A stretch of 64,000 nt of DNA, from the NCBI RefSeq assembly GCF_026625565.1, contig NZ_CP112998.1, positions 1,862,501 through 1,926,500 of the forward strand, given 5' to 3'. A model generated the notes under the pieces. That model made no database searches, was not told where the DNA came from, and worked only from the letters and a program-made list of their open reading frames with translations. Made by a program: the position numbers and the translations under genes. Every line of letters starts with the position of its first letter. Position 1 is the first letter of the stretch. Of this stretch, positions 44,627 through 53,512 are shown piece after piece. This DNA comes from Dyadobacter pollutisoli (GTDB lineage: Bacteria > Bacteroidota > Bacteroidia > Cytophagales > Spirosomataceae).

Positions 44627-45361
44627 TCAGACGATAGGGTATGCCAGTTGCGCTTTCATCAGCTCGGCTTCATTGGTAAGGTCCAGACGCAACGGTGTGA
44701 TCGATACAAAGTGGTTTTCGATCGCCCAGCGGTCGGTACCTTCTTCGGCGGGTTCGAGCGGTACCACCGTAAACCAGTAATGTTTTCTGCCCATCGGGTC
44801 CAGTCCGGGTACAATATTGTTGTCATACAGCCGTACCGATTGCCTGGTCCATCGTACCCCCTGCGGGTTATGCGGAAAATTGACATTGACCAGATTTAAA
44901 TGCGGATTTTTGAAAAGCAGGGTTAGTGCTTTTTCAACAAACGGGTCCAGTGCCTCGAAATCGGGTTCAATGTCGGTAGGTGTGCTCAAAGCAATCCCTT
45001 TCATCCCAAAAAGAACGGCTTGCTTGGCCGCCGCCAATGTTCCTGAATGCCACATGGCATTTCCCAGATTGGGACCCAGGTTGATTCCCGAAAGAACTAC
45101 ATCGGGTTTGTCCCACAAATGCTGGCCCAGCGCAACGCAGTCGGCCGGTGTACCATTGACGCGGTATGCGTCGATTCCATTAAAATCAATAGGTGATTTC
45201 TTATAAGAAAGCGGTCGGGATGCTGTGATCGCGTGCCCCATGGAGGACTGCTCCACATCAGGCGCTACAATTTTTACCTCTCCGAACCTTGCAGCAATCT
45301 TAGCCAAGGCAGCAATTCCGGGACTGTAAATTCCATCGTCGTTTGTTACCAGGATTTTCAT
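44627..45361 (-). CDS. surE: 5'/3'-nucleotidase SurE
   Basis: Cytoplasmic phosphatase of 244 residues that dephosphorylates nucleoside 5'- and 3'-monophosphates and helps stationary-phase survival. The N-terminal signature MKILVTNDDGIYSPGI contains metal ligands Asp8 and Asp9; DVEQSSMGHAIT supplies the Ser region and VLSGINLGPNLG the Asn ligand. Length is typical. It is divergent from the lipid kinase gene, 84 bases apart. Confidence 0.97.
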   Translation of the reverse strand: MKILVTNDDGIYSPGIAALAKIAARFGEVKIVAPDVEQSSMGHAITASRPLSYKKSPIDFNGIDAYRVNGTPADCVALGQHLWDKPDVVLSGINLGPNLGNAMWHSGTLAAAKQAVLFGMKGIALSTPTDIEPDFEALDPFVEKALTLLFKNPHLNLVNVNFPHNPQGVRWTRQSVRLYDNNIVPGLDPMGRKHYWFTVVPLEPAEEGTDRWAIENHFVSITPLRLDLTNEAELMKAQLAYPIV

Positions 45362-45445
45362 ACGTATATCGTTTTTCTGGTTATTCTAATAAAATTATGC
45401 CTGGTATGTTTTTTATAAATCCATAGATATCCTATCCATTGCCAT

Positions 45446-46351
45446 ATGAAAAAAGCGAACCTGTTACACAACCCCACTGCCGGGGACAACGACTTTTCTA
45501 AGAAAGAGCTTTTGAAACTAATCACAGAGGAGGGCTTTGAATGCACTTACTCGTCAGTGAAGGAAAATGGCTGGGACGCGTTTGACGATGAAACGGATTT
45601 CCTCATCATTGCCGGTGGTGACGGGACGGTTCGCCGTGTGGCCAAAGCGCTCATGAAAAGGAAGCGGTTGCAAAAGCAGTATCCGCTCGCATTACTTCCT
45701 CACGGTACGGCCAATAACATTGCAGGCGCATTGCAAATCTCCGGCGAAGCCAGAGAAATTGTTCAGAGATGGCATCATAATCACCTGCAAACCTTTGATA
45801 TAGGCAAGGTCAATGGCATCGGGGAAGACCTTTTTTTTCTTGAATCTTTCGGTTACGGAATTTTTCCAAGGCTCATGAAAGTGATGAGCAAGATTTCGGA
45901 CGAAGTAGGAGAAAGTGCGGACGAAAAGCTGAAAGCGGCGCGCGCCGTGCTATACGACATTGTATTGAACTACGAAGCTCGGCCGTGTACCATCATCGCC
46001 GATGGTGTCGATCATTCGGGTGAGTATATGATGGTGGAAGTTATGAACATACGCTCCCTCGGTCCCAACCTGATACTGGCACCCGACGCCGATCCCGGTG
46101 ACGGATACCTGGATCTGGTCATGGTGTCGGAAGCGCACCGGAAAAAATTTGAATCCTTCCTGCTCAGTGAGATCAATGGGGAAGAAAAGCATGAATTTAA
46201 TTTTACAATTGTCCGTGCGAAAACCTTGAAAATCGTATGGGAAGGGAAGGACATTCATGCAGATGACGAGCGTCTTAAAGTGGAAGGTACCATGGAAGTT
46301 GACATTGAAATCCAGCGGGACATGATGCAGTTCATGATCACGGATGAGTAA
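45446..46351 (+). CDS. Diacylglycerol/lipid kinase family protein (YegS-like)
   Basis: Cytoplasmic or membrane-associated lipid kinase of 301 residues that phosphorylates diacylglycerol, sphingosine-like or related lipids. The ATP-binding domain has KKANLLHNPTAGDN at the start and the GGDGT motif (IIAGGDGTVRRVA), followed by LPHGTANNIAGAL. The C-terminal beta-sandwich contains the second conserved block (APDADPGDGYLDLVMVSEA). It precedes the ferredoxin reductase gene by 111 bases; no functional link is apparent. Substrate specificity is not resolved. Confidence 0.92.
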   Translation: MKKANLLHNPTAGDNDFSKKELLKLITEEGFECTYSSVKENGWDAFDDETDFLIIAGGDGTVRRVAKALMKRKRLQKQYPLALLPHGTANNIAGALQISGEAREIVQRWHHNHLQTFDIGKVNGIGEDLFFLESFGYGIFPRLMKVMSKISDEVGESADEKLKAARAVLYDIVLNYEARPCTIIADGVDHSGEYMMVEVMNIRSLGPNLILAPDADPGDGYLDLVMVSEAHRKKFESFLLSEINGEEKHEFNFTIVRAKTLKIVWEGKDIHADDERLKVEGTMEVDIEIQRDMMQFMITDE

Positions 46352-46462
46352 TGAGCAATAACCTTTGGTTATCATGCATAACCATTTGTGATTGGCGCCG
46401 CGTGTGAATGGGAAGTACTTTTGGATCATTAAAATTTCCAAAATTCTCATTCACAGTTTACT

Positions 46463-47467
46463 ATGATTACCACAGATATTTGCATCATCGGGGCCGGACC
46501 AGTCGGTCTGTTTGCCGTGTTCGAAGCAGGATTACTCAAAATGCGCTGCCACCTTATTGACGCATTGCCCATAGTGGGCGGACAACTTGCCGAAATTTAT
46601 CCGCAAAAACCGATTTACGATATTCCCGGAGCTCCCGGTATCATTGCCGAAGACCTTGTTAAAAACCTTCTGGTTCAGATCGAAGAGTTCAAACCCGGAT
46701 TTACATTGGGTGAACGTGTCGAATTCCTCGAAAAGCAGGAAGACGAAAGTTACATTGTCACTACCAATGAAGGCACCGCTGTGCATTGCAAAGTGGTGGT
46801 GATCGCTGCCGGACTCGGCAGTTTCGAGCCTCGTAAACCAGCCGTGGAAAGACTCGAACATTTTGAAGGCAAAGGGGTACATTATATGGTAAAAAAACCG
46901 GAGCAATTCCGTGACCAGCATGTGGTACTCGCCGGTGGAGGAGACTCTGCGCTGGACTGGACCATATTTCTCGCGGACATCGCCTCACATGTGACGCTCG
47001 TACACAGGGGCGACACATTCAGGGGCGCTCCCGACTCCGCTGAAAAAGTGTTTGAACTGGCTGAAAAAGGAAAAATCAATCTGATACTGCAATCACAGGT
47101 CAACAGTTTGGGTGGTAATGGTGTATTGAAGGAGGTCTCTATTTTGGGAAATGATAAATCTATAACCACGATTCCTACGGATCATTTTATCCCGCTTTTT
47201 GGCCTGAGCCCTAAACTGGGACCGATCGCAGACTGGAAACTGGGAGTCGAAAAATCAGCCGTTGTAGTCAATACATTTGATTATTCTACCAATGTTGAGC
47301 GCATTTATGCGATCGGCGACATTAATACTTATCCTGGAAAGCTTAAACTGATCCTTTGCGGGTTTCATGAAGCTGCGATCATGATGCAGAGTGCCTTCAA
47401 ATACGTATATCCGGACCAGAAATTGAGTTTCAAATACACAACCGTTAACGGTGTTAATGCATTTTAG
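46463..47467 (+). CDS. Thioredoxin-reductase-like ferredoxin-NADP+ reductase
   Basis: Cytoplasmic FAD enzyme of 334 residues that exchanges electrons between NADPH and ferredoxin. The FAD-binding GxGxxG is at the start (IIGAGPVGLFAVFEAG), the NAD(P) motif in VVLAGGGDSALDWTIFLA, and the second FAD block in RIYAIGDINTYPGKLKLILC. There is no CxxC redox pair, which separates it from thioredoxin reductase and fits the FNR group of Bacteroidota and Bacillota. The ferredoxin gene starts two bases after its stop, so the two make a dedicated electron-transfer pair. Confidence 0.94.
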   Translation: MITTDICIIGAGPVGLFAVFEAGLLKMRCHLIDALPIVGGQLAEIYPQKPIYDIPGAPGIIAEDLVKNLLVQIEEFKPGFTLGERVEFLEKQEDESYIVTTNEGTAVHCKVVVIAAGLGSFEPRKPAVERLEHFEGKGVHYMVKKPEQFRDQHVVLAGGGDSALDWTIFLADIASHVTLVHRGDTFRGAPDSAEKVFELAEKGKINLILQSQVNSLGGNGVLKEVSILGNDKSITTIPTDHFIPLFGLSPKLGPIADWKLGVEKSAVVVNTFDYSTNVERIYAIGDINTYPGKLKLILCGFHEAAIMMQSAFKYVYPDQKLSFKYTTVNGVNAF

Positions 47468-47469
47468 CC

Positions 47470-47793
47470 ATGATCAATATCACAATAGAAAATAATTTAG
47501 GGGAGCGCCAGAATCTGGAAGTGCCTGTCGATATGGGTTTCAATCTTATGGAAATCCTGAAAGCTTACGAGTACGACATTATGGCGACTTGTGGCGGGAT
47601 GGCATTGTGCGCCACCTGCCATATAGAAGTCCTGGAAGGGGCCGACAAGCTTCCCGAATGTAACGACAATGAACTGGCAACGCTGGATACTTTGCCTGAC
47701 GCAGATATGAACAGTCGCCTATCCTGCCAGATCCGTCCGAGCACGGATATGAACGGGCTGGTAATCAGACTGAAAGCTTTACAGGAAGCGTAA
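47470..47793 (+). CDS. Adrenodoxin-type [2Fe-2S] ferredoxin
   Basis: Electron carrier of 107 residues. The four cluster ligands are Cys41, Cys47, Cys50 and Cys86 in CGGMALCATCH and SCQI, the adrenodoxin pattern C-x5-C-x2-C...C. It is reduced by the reductase encoded two bases upstream. Such ferredoxins feed cytochromes P450, Fe-S assembly or other oxygenases; no partner is visible nearby. A strong terminator follows. Confidence 0.96.
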   Translation: MINITIENNLGERQNLEVPVDMGFNLMEILKAYEYDIMATCGGMALCATCHIEVLEGADKLPECNDNELATLDTLPDADMNSRLSCQIRPSTDMNGLVIRLKALQEA

Positions 47794-47826
47794 TAAAGGT
47801 TTAAGAATTTTGGAATAATAGTACAT

Positions 47827-47858
47827 AAACCTTCCCGAAATAATCCGGGAAGGTTTTT
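47827..47858. terminator. Bidirectional intrinsic terminator
   Basis: AAACCTTCCCG (47827-47837) pairs with CGGGAAGGTTT (47846-47856), followed by T residues. It lies between the ferredoxin gene and the convergent DinB-like gene and can serve both. Confidence 0.9.
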
Positions 47859-47880
47859 AGTGTTTTGCGTTTGCCTAATC

Positions 47881-48702
47881 CTACGCCATGACGGCGATGA
47901 GGTTCAATGCAACAGCTGCCATGCTTTCGTTTCCGCTTAAAATGACCGTTGCTGATGCCTGGGCCGGGGTCAACGCTTTGGTGAAAAGCTTCCACGCGGT
48001 ATCAGCGTCCAGTTGTATGTCGGCAATGGGTTGGGCTGAAAATTCTGTTGTAATTTCCCAGTGGTTTTCCTGCCGGACAAGGTACCACTCCATTGGTCCT
48101 TCGAGATCGATCTGAATGTGAATGCCGGTGCCAGGGGCTGCATCCGTATCGCGATAAGTATGTGGCAGACCGCGAAGCAATGTTTCAATAAATGGTAAAA
48201 ACAACTCCCGAGTCATAATACCCGGTTTGTCGACCGCATCACGGATCTGCTGCTGGTGATGCCATTTTTCGGTGTATTCCCGGGCAATGTGAAACCAGTT
48301 TTTTGAAGTTTCTTCGCCGGCCCATGCGACCGAAAAGACAGCGTCTGTATCCATTTCCTGAACCTGCATCAGGTCAGAGTATTGCTTGCCGGTAGTTTCC
48401 AGCAGTTCGGTCAACAGCTTGGGACTAATCCTTTTAAATGCTTTTATCCAATCTGCATTGAATTGATTGAGAAATGCCACCAGATCAGCATAGGAGTTAA
48501 TCCCGCGGTCCGGCGGCGTGCTATGCCCATCCCGGATTAGCGACAACGTACGCATGTTACCGTCCAGCAAATGAGCCGCCACATCCTTTACGGTCCATAG
48601 TCTGGCAACGGTTGGTTTGTTCCAATCGTCAGGTGAAAGTGATTTCAAGAGTTCGATCAGTTTGGCGTCGAGCTGAGGGAAAAGGTGGACAGTTTCAATC
48701 AT
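47881..48702 (-). CDS. Maleylpyruvate isomerase N-terminal / DinB-like domain protein
   Basis: Cytoplasmic protein of 273 residues. The N-terminal four-helix bundle has the DinB/MDMPI metal site residues in WTVKDVAAHLLDGNMR (His) and REYTEKWHHQQQIRDAV (two His). A C-terminal domain (about 185-270) resembles the SCP2-like part of mycothiol-dependent isomerases. In Actinobacteria such proteins use mycothiol; Bacteroidota usually make bacillithiol, so a thiol-dependent transferase role is possible (inference). It is divergent from the Anbu gene. Confidence 0.85.
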   Translation of the reverse strand: MIETVHLFPQLDAKLIELLKSLSPDDWNKPTVARLWTVKDVAAHLLDGNMRTLSLIRDGHSTPPDRGINSYADLVAFLNQFNADWIKAFKRISPKLLTELLETTGKQYSDLMQVQEMDTDAVFSVAWAGEETSKNWFHIAREYTEKWHHQQQIRDAVDKPGIMTRELFLPFIETLLRGLPHTYRDTDAAPGTGIHIQIDLEGPMEWYLVRQENHWEITTEFSAQPIADIQLDADTAWKLFTKALTPAQASATVILSGNESMAAVALNLIAVMA

Positions 48703-48759
48703 ATTATCAGGCTGTGTTTGTCCGCAATTTGAAAAAATTAATCATGAAAATGGAGTTTT

Positions 48760-48792
48760 TTGACCGATCGGTTATTCAATTTGGTACTTTTG
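48760..48792 (+). promoter_or_regulatory. Candidate promoter of the Anbu gene
   Basis: TTG at 48760-48762 and TACTTTTG at 48785-48792, 22 bases apart, match the Bacteroidota -33/-7 pattern (TTG, TAnnTTTG). The Anbu start is 77 bases downstream. Confidence 0.55.
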
Positions 48793-48868
48793 AGACCGTT
48801 TAAGTAGTTGTCCCATAAAGCCGGAACCACAATATCGGGCTGAGGGAACAGAATATAAATTAAGAAAA

Positions 48869-49591
48869 ATGACTTATTGCTTAGGAATAAAAGTGAAAGA
48901 AGGGCTGGTAGCATTGGCCGATACGCGCATTACGGCCGGTACCAATACCACAGTAAAAAGGAAAATGTACGTAACGCAAAGTGACAACTATTCACTTTTT
49001 ATTATGACCAGCGGCTTGCGTTCTGTGAGGGACAAAGCGGTACATTACTTCGAGGAATTGCTCAGTGAAGGCGTAGTTTACAATAAGCTTTATAAGGCTG
49101 TGAATGCCTTTGGCGAGCAGATCAAGCGTGTGGCGGAAGAGGATAGGGCGTCGCTTGAAAGGGCCGGACTAAAATTTAACCTAAATACAGTAGTCGGTGG
49201 ACAGTTGAAGGACGATGCCGAGCATAAGCTGTTTTTGCTTTATTCCGAAGGGAATTGGGTAGAACTCGACGAAGGCTCCCCTTACGTAATCATTGGGAAT
49301 TCAGGCCAGGGAAAGGCGATCCTGAACAGGGTACTCAATGAAAAATCGACCATGAAGCAGGCTTTGAAAGCTGGTTTCCTGTCGTTCGATTCAACAAGGG
49401 TAAGTAATAATGATGTGGATTTTCCGATTGATGTGGTCCTTTACAAAAAAGACAGCTTCAAGATCGTGGAGCACCGGTACGAAAAGAAGGACCTGGAACA
49501 GATTTCAGATATCTGGGCCGAAAAACTAAAACAGGCACTCGACGACATTCCGGAAGAATGGATGGATCAGAGTTTTGAGAAAATAGAATAA
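48869..49591 (+). CDS. Anbu (proteasome-like ancestral beta-subunit peptidase)
   Basis: Ntn-hydrolase of 240 residues in the Anbu family, a bacterial proteasome homologue that forms helical or ring-like oligomers. The N-terminus MTYCLGIKVKEGLVALADTR places Thr2 as the catalytic nucleophile after Met removal, with Asp18 and Arg20 in the LADTR block. Further family features include VVGGQLKDDAEHKLFLLYSE and SPYVIIGNSGQGKAILNRV. Typical Anbu loci also carry an ATP-grasp, an alpha-E and a transglutaminase-like gene; none is visible here, so this copy is an orphan. A promoter is visible upstream and a terminator downstream, so it is a single-gene transcript. Substrate unknown. Confidence 0.93.
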   Translation: MTYCLGIKVKEGLVALADTRITAGTNTTVKRKMYVTQSDNYSLFIMTSGLRSVRDKAVHYFEELLSEGVVYNKLYKAVNAFGEQIKRVAEEDRASLERAGLKFNLNTVVGGQLKDDAEHKLFLLYSEGNWVELDEGSPYVIIGNSGQGKAILNRVLNEKSTMKQALKAGFLSFDSTRVSNNDVDFPIDVVLYKKDSFKIVEHRYEKKDLEQISDIWAEKLKQALDDIPEEWMDQSFEKIE

Positions 49592-49592
49592 C

Positions 49593-49630
49593 AGAAAACG
49601 GCTGCTTTTAATCGAAAGCAGCCGTTTTCT
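49593..49630. terminator. Bidirectional intrinsic terminator
   Basis: A perfect 16-base stem, AGAAAACGGCTGCTTT (49593-49608) with its complement (49615-49630), loop of 6. It separates the convergent Anbu and M28 peptidase genes and ends almost at the stop codons of both. Confidence 0.9.
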
Positions 49631-49634
49631 ATTA

Positions 49635-51020
49635 TTACTCCACGCCGTATTTGTCGATCATATAAATCATCGCAGCCATGGCTGCGGCCCCAAGGTCCAG
49701 CTCGCGCTTGCTTACCGCCTCGAATTTGTCGTTGGCTGCATGGTGGTAGTCAAAGTAACGTTGTGAATCGGGCACAAGGCCTAGTAGCACCGTTCCTTGC
49801 GGCGCAAGCGGGCCAATATCCACACCGCCACCGCCAGGGCCTAGTTCATGGATTCCGAACGCTGAGAATAGTTTCCTCCATCTCATGATACCCGCCTTTT
49901 GGGCCGAGGTCCCTACAATTCCAAAACCCAGTGGTGTAAATCCGCCCCGGTCAGATTCGATAGCGGCTATATGTGTTTCCTTTTTGGCTTTGGCAGAATC
50001 CGCGTAGGCGATACCACCTTTTACGCCGTTTTCCTCATTCATGAACATCACTGCGCGGATCGTATTATTGGGCGTATAATTCAATGCTTTGAGAATGCGT
50101 AACGCTTCAATGGATTGCACGCAACCTGAGCCATCATCGTGAGCGCCTTGTGCAAAGTCCCAGGAGTCCAGGTGACCGCCTACTACAATGTATAGGGCAG
50201 GGTTCCTTTGTCCTTTCAGCTCACCGATCACATTGTGAGAAGGGACATCGGGGAGTGTTTCGCAGTTTTGCTCAAAATACAGCTGGGTTTCAGGATTTGC
50301 CTTTAACGTTTTGCTCAGCAGTTCGGCTGCATTGGTGGAAATGGCCGCCGCGGGGATGATAGGCGCGCCGCTCGCGTAACGCAGGCTGCCTGTATGTGGA
50401 AAGTCGTCGAGACGCGTGGTCATCGAACGCACGATCGCACCGACTGCCCCAAGTTTGCCAGCCTCGCTTGCGCCACTACCGCGTTGCTCGACCGCGCCTG
50501 CATAGGCCTCAAACGTATTTATTTTGGTAGCGTCCATCGGCCGGTTGAAGAAAACGATCTTTCCTTTTACCTTGTCAGCACCCAGCTCACGAAGCTGTTG
50601 AAAGCTTTTTACTTCAATGACATTCGCAGTTATGCCGCCTTTCGGTGTGGCTATCGAGCCGCCCAAAGCAGCTATCGGAACTTCAATTTTTTGCTTGCCA
50701 TTGACAATTCGCGCTTTTTCCTTTGCTCCGCGCACCCAATGCGGCACCATCACATTTTGTAAAGTAACCTGATCGAAATGCTCGGCTTCCATCACGGATT
50801 TGGTGTAGGTTACTGCCTTGGCAGCTCCTTCTGAACCGCTAAGCCTGCCACCGATCTGCTGGGTGAGGTACCTCAGCCATTCATAAGACTTTCCTTCGCT
50901 TAATGCATTGCTGAAAATCTTGCGGATAAAAACAGAATCTGCCTGGTAGTCGCTTTGGGCAAATGCGGTTCCTGTTAATGCCGGTACCGACAAAAACAAA
51001 AGGGTTAAAAGTTTTTTCAT
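49635..51020 (-). CDS. Exported M28-family metallopeptidase
   Basis: Zinc aminopeptidase/carboxypeptidase of 461 residues, secreted to the periplasm (signal peptide ending LTGTAFAQ). The di-zinc site is visible: His and Asp in VVGGHLDSWDFAQGAHDDGSG, the Glu pair in FMNEENGVKG, Asp in IESDRGGFTP and His in FDYHHAANDKFE. A PA-type insert (about 120-240) precedes the catalytic core, as in plasma glutamate carboxypeptidase-like enzymes. It cleaves peptides; specificity unknown. The MMPL transporter lies 38 bases upstream on the same strand and may be in the same transcript. Confidence 0.93.
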   Translation of the reverse strand: MKKLLTLLFLSVPALTGTAFAQSDYQADSVFIRKIFSNALSEGKSYEWLRYLTQQIGGRLSGSEGAAKAVTYTKSVMEAEHFDQVTLQNVMVPHWVRGAKEKARIVNGKQKIEVPIAALGGSIATPKGGITANVIEVKSFQQLRELGADKVKGKIVFFNRPMDATKINTFEAYAGAVEQRGSGASEAGKLGAVGAIVRSMTTRLDDFPHTGSLRYASGAPIIPAAAISTNAAELLSKTLKANPETQLYFEQNCETLPDVPSHNVIGELKGQRNPALYIVVGGHLDSWDFAQGAHDDGSGCVQSIEALRILKALNYTPNNTIRAVMFMNEENGVKGGIAYADSAKAKKETHIAAIESDRGGFTPLGFGIVGTSAQKAGIMRWRKLFSAFGIHELGPGGGGVDIGPLAPQGTVLLGLVPDSQRYFDYHHAANDKFEAVSKRELDLGAAAMAAMIYMIDKYGVE

Positions 51021-51058
51021 TCTGTGATAGGAGTTATATAGTTGTAGAACTAATGCAC

Positions 51059-53380
51059 TCAGCTTGGCTTCACATCCTTACCTTGCCGTTTCGCGATTGA
51101 CAACAACAAAGCAGGAAGGAGGATCAGGTTGGTACACATTGCTACCAGCAATGTAATAGAAACCATCACACCCATTGCAGCGGTACCCCCAAAACTTGAC
51201 GCAGAAAATATAATAAACCCGCAAAACAGGATCACGGCGGTGTAAATCATACTCAAACCGGTTCCAAATATGGATTGGGTAACCGCACCGGAAGGCGAAA
51301 GGCCATTCTTATACAACTCTTCACGGTAGCGGGTAAGGAAGTACACTGTACCATCGGAAGCAATCCCGAACGTGATACTGAAAATCAGAATGGTGGTCGG
51401 TTTGAAATAAATCCCAAAATAGCCCATGATACCGGCCGTGAGTGCAAGCGGGATAAGGCACGGCAGTTTGGACAATAAAATGATTGGAATGGAGCGGAAA
51501 AGGACCATTCCTACAATGGCAATCAGGACGATAGCGATCAAAAGGCTTTCGTATAAATTGCTCAGCAAGTAATCATTACTTTTCAGGAAAACCAGGCTAT
51601 GCCCTGTCAGGCTTACCTTGTATTTTGCAGGGCTGAAAATAGAGTCGACCTTAGGACGGATCTGTTGCATCAATTCTTTGATGCGTTCTGAACCTACATC
51701 AGCCATTTGAAAGCTGACACGGGTTACACTTTTGTCCTCATTCAGGAATGAATTGATTTGCTTGGCAGCGCCTTGCTTCCCCTGAACGTAATTGGTCAGT
51801 TTATTTAATTCCAATACACCGGGCAATGCATAATATTTGGCATCTCCGCCGCGATAGGCTTGATACAGGAAACGCGAGGCTTCAACGACCGAGACCGGTT
51901 TGGAGAACTCGGGAAACTTGGCCATTTCGTTCTGAAACGCCTTGATTTTATAGAGTGCTTCTGCCTGGTCGGCAAATATGCCGTTCGGCTGTTTGGTATT
52001 GATCATTACCTCGAAAGGCAATACGCCATGGAAGTTCTTTTCAAAAAAGCGAAGATCCGTGTATACCACATCCTTTTTCGGTAGGTCGTCCACCACATAG
52101 CCGATGGTCCTGATTTTTGTCATTCCAAAAGCGGAGACAATGATCATGATGACCATGGCAATGTAAATTTCAGTGCGTTTGTAGTGCACCAGATAATTTA
52201 CCTTTCTGAGGAAGCCGGTTGCCCATTTTCCTTCAAGGTGTTTCAAATGCCGTGCTTTGGGCACGCTCATATAATGTAACGTGATCGGCAGCAAAATGAG
52301 ACAAAGCACATAGGTTACCATCACGCTGATCGCCGCAACAACGCCAAATTCGACAAGCAAAATGCTATTGGTGAAGTAGAAAACGCCGAAACCAATGGCC
52401 GTGGTCATATTGGCCAGGAATGTAGACAAACCTATCCGGCGAATCATTTCCAGAAGCGCCTCGTCCTTGTTGCTATGCGAAAGCAGCTCCGACTGATACT
52501 TATTGATCAGGAAAACGCAGTTGGGAACGCCGATAACGATCAGCAGGGGAGGTAGCAGGCCGGTGAGGGCGGTAATCTTGTAGTTGAACAGATGAAGTAT
52601 CCCTACCGAGAATATAACGCCGATCAAAACGACGACGATGGATAATAAAGTCAGCCTCAATGACCGGAAAAACGCCCAGAGGATGAGTAATGTCACGAAA
52701 ACGGCCAGTCCCATGAAAAGCTCCATTTCACCGGATATCTTCTTCATGTTAACCGTCCTGATATAAGGCATTCCTGAATAATGGAGGTCGGTACTGTATT
52801 TGGTTGCAAACTGCTCGGCCATCGCTTCAATGTCGCCAACGATCGAAAGTCGGCGCTTGGAGTTGAGCTCTTTGTCATTAAAGGTGACCACGATCAGCGT
52901 AGCATTGGTTTTGCTATTCAGGATCAGGCCTTCGTATATTGGCAGATTGTGAATTTCTTTTTTGATGCTGTCCGCTTCCGCCTGGGTAGAAGGCACTTGC
53001 CGTATCACCGGTGCGAAGTCAAACTGGGTGAGGCTGTCGTTGCGTACGATTTTGTAAACATTCGCCAGGGAAAGCACATTCTTGATCCCTTCCGTTTCTC
53101 TTATTTGCTGCGAAAGTTTGCACCAGTCGCGGAACTTGTTTATTTCAAAAAGTTGCGGGTCCTGCCAGCCGATCACCATCACACTGCCATCTTCGCCAAA
53201 CAGCTTCCTGAAATCCTGATATTCTTTTTCGACAGGGTCATTGGAAGGCAAAATTCTGGCAAAATTGTAGGAGAGTTCAATCTTACTCGCTTCGAAGGCC
53301 ATAAAGACCGTTGATACTAACACTAATGCAACCCACAAAAGCCGGTAGCGGATAATGTAAGTCGCTATCTTATTCCACAT
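51059..53380 (-). CDS. MMPL/RND-family transporter
   Basis: Inner-membrane protein of 773 residues with the RND layout: an N-terminal helix (about 13-30), a large periplasmic loop, a six-helix sterol-sensing-like bundle (about 215-390), a second loop and a second bundle (about 610-765). MMPL signatures are GLLPPLLIVIGVPNCVFLIN in the first bundle and FSITFGIASDGTVYFLTRYR in the second. Members export lipids, hopanoids or hydrophobic compounds by proton motive force. Neither a membrane-fusion protein nor an outer-membrane channel gene is adjacent. Confidence 0.92.
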   Translation of the reverse strand: MWNKIATYIIRYRLLWVALVLVSTVFMAFEASKIELSYNFARILPSNDPVEKEYQDFRKLFGEDGSVMVIGWQDPQLFEINKFRDWCKLSQQIRETEGIKNVLSLANVYKIVRNDSLTQFDFAPVIRQVPSTQAEADSIKKEIHNLPIYEGLILNSKTNATLIVVTFNDKELNSKRRLSIVGDIEAMAEQFATKYSTDLHYSGMPYIRTVNMKKISGEMELFMGLAVFVTLLILWAFFRSLRLTLLSIVVVLIGVIFSVGILHLFNYKITALTGLLPPLLIVIGVPNCVFLINKYQSELLSHSNKDEALLEMIRRIGLSTFLANMTTAIGFGVFYFTNSILLVEFGVVAAISVMVTYVLCLILLPITLHYMSVPKARHLKHLEGKWATGFLRKVNYLVHYKRTEIYIAMVIMIIVSAFGMTKIRTIGYVVDDLPKKDVVYTDLRFFEKNFHGVLPFEVMINTKQPNGIFADQAEALYKIKAFQNEMAKFPEFSKPVSVVEASRFLYQAYRGGDAKYYALPGVLELNKLTNYVQGKQGAAKQINSFLNEDKSVTRVSFQMADVGSERIKELMQQIRPKVDSIFSPAKYKVSLTGHSLVFLKSNDYLLSNLYESLLIAIVLIAIVGMVLFRSIPIILLSKLPCLIPLALTAGIMGYFGIYFKPTTILIFSITFGIASDGTVYFLTRYREELYKNGLSPSGAVTQSIFGTGLSMIYTAVILFCGFIIFSASSFGGTAAMGVMVSITLLVAMCTNLILLPALLLSIAKRQGKDVKPS

Positions 53381-53512
53381 ATTAAGTTAATCAGGTTTCC
53401 TCAAAAAGTTGCAAATATACGCACGGAGAAGGGAAAATGGACTTCTATGTGAGATATATCAGAATGTAGCGGTGTATGCAAAAGGCGATCCAGCAGATAG
53501 AAGCCAAAAAAT

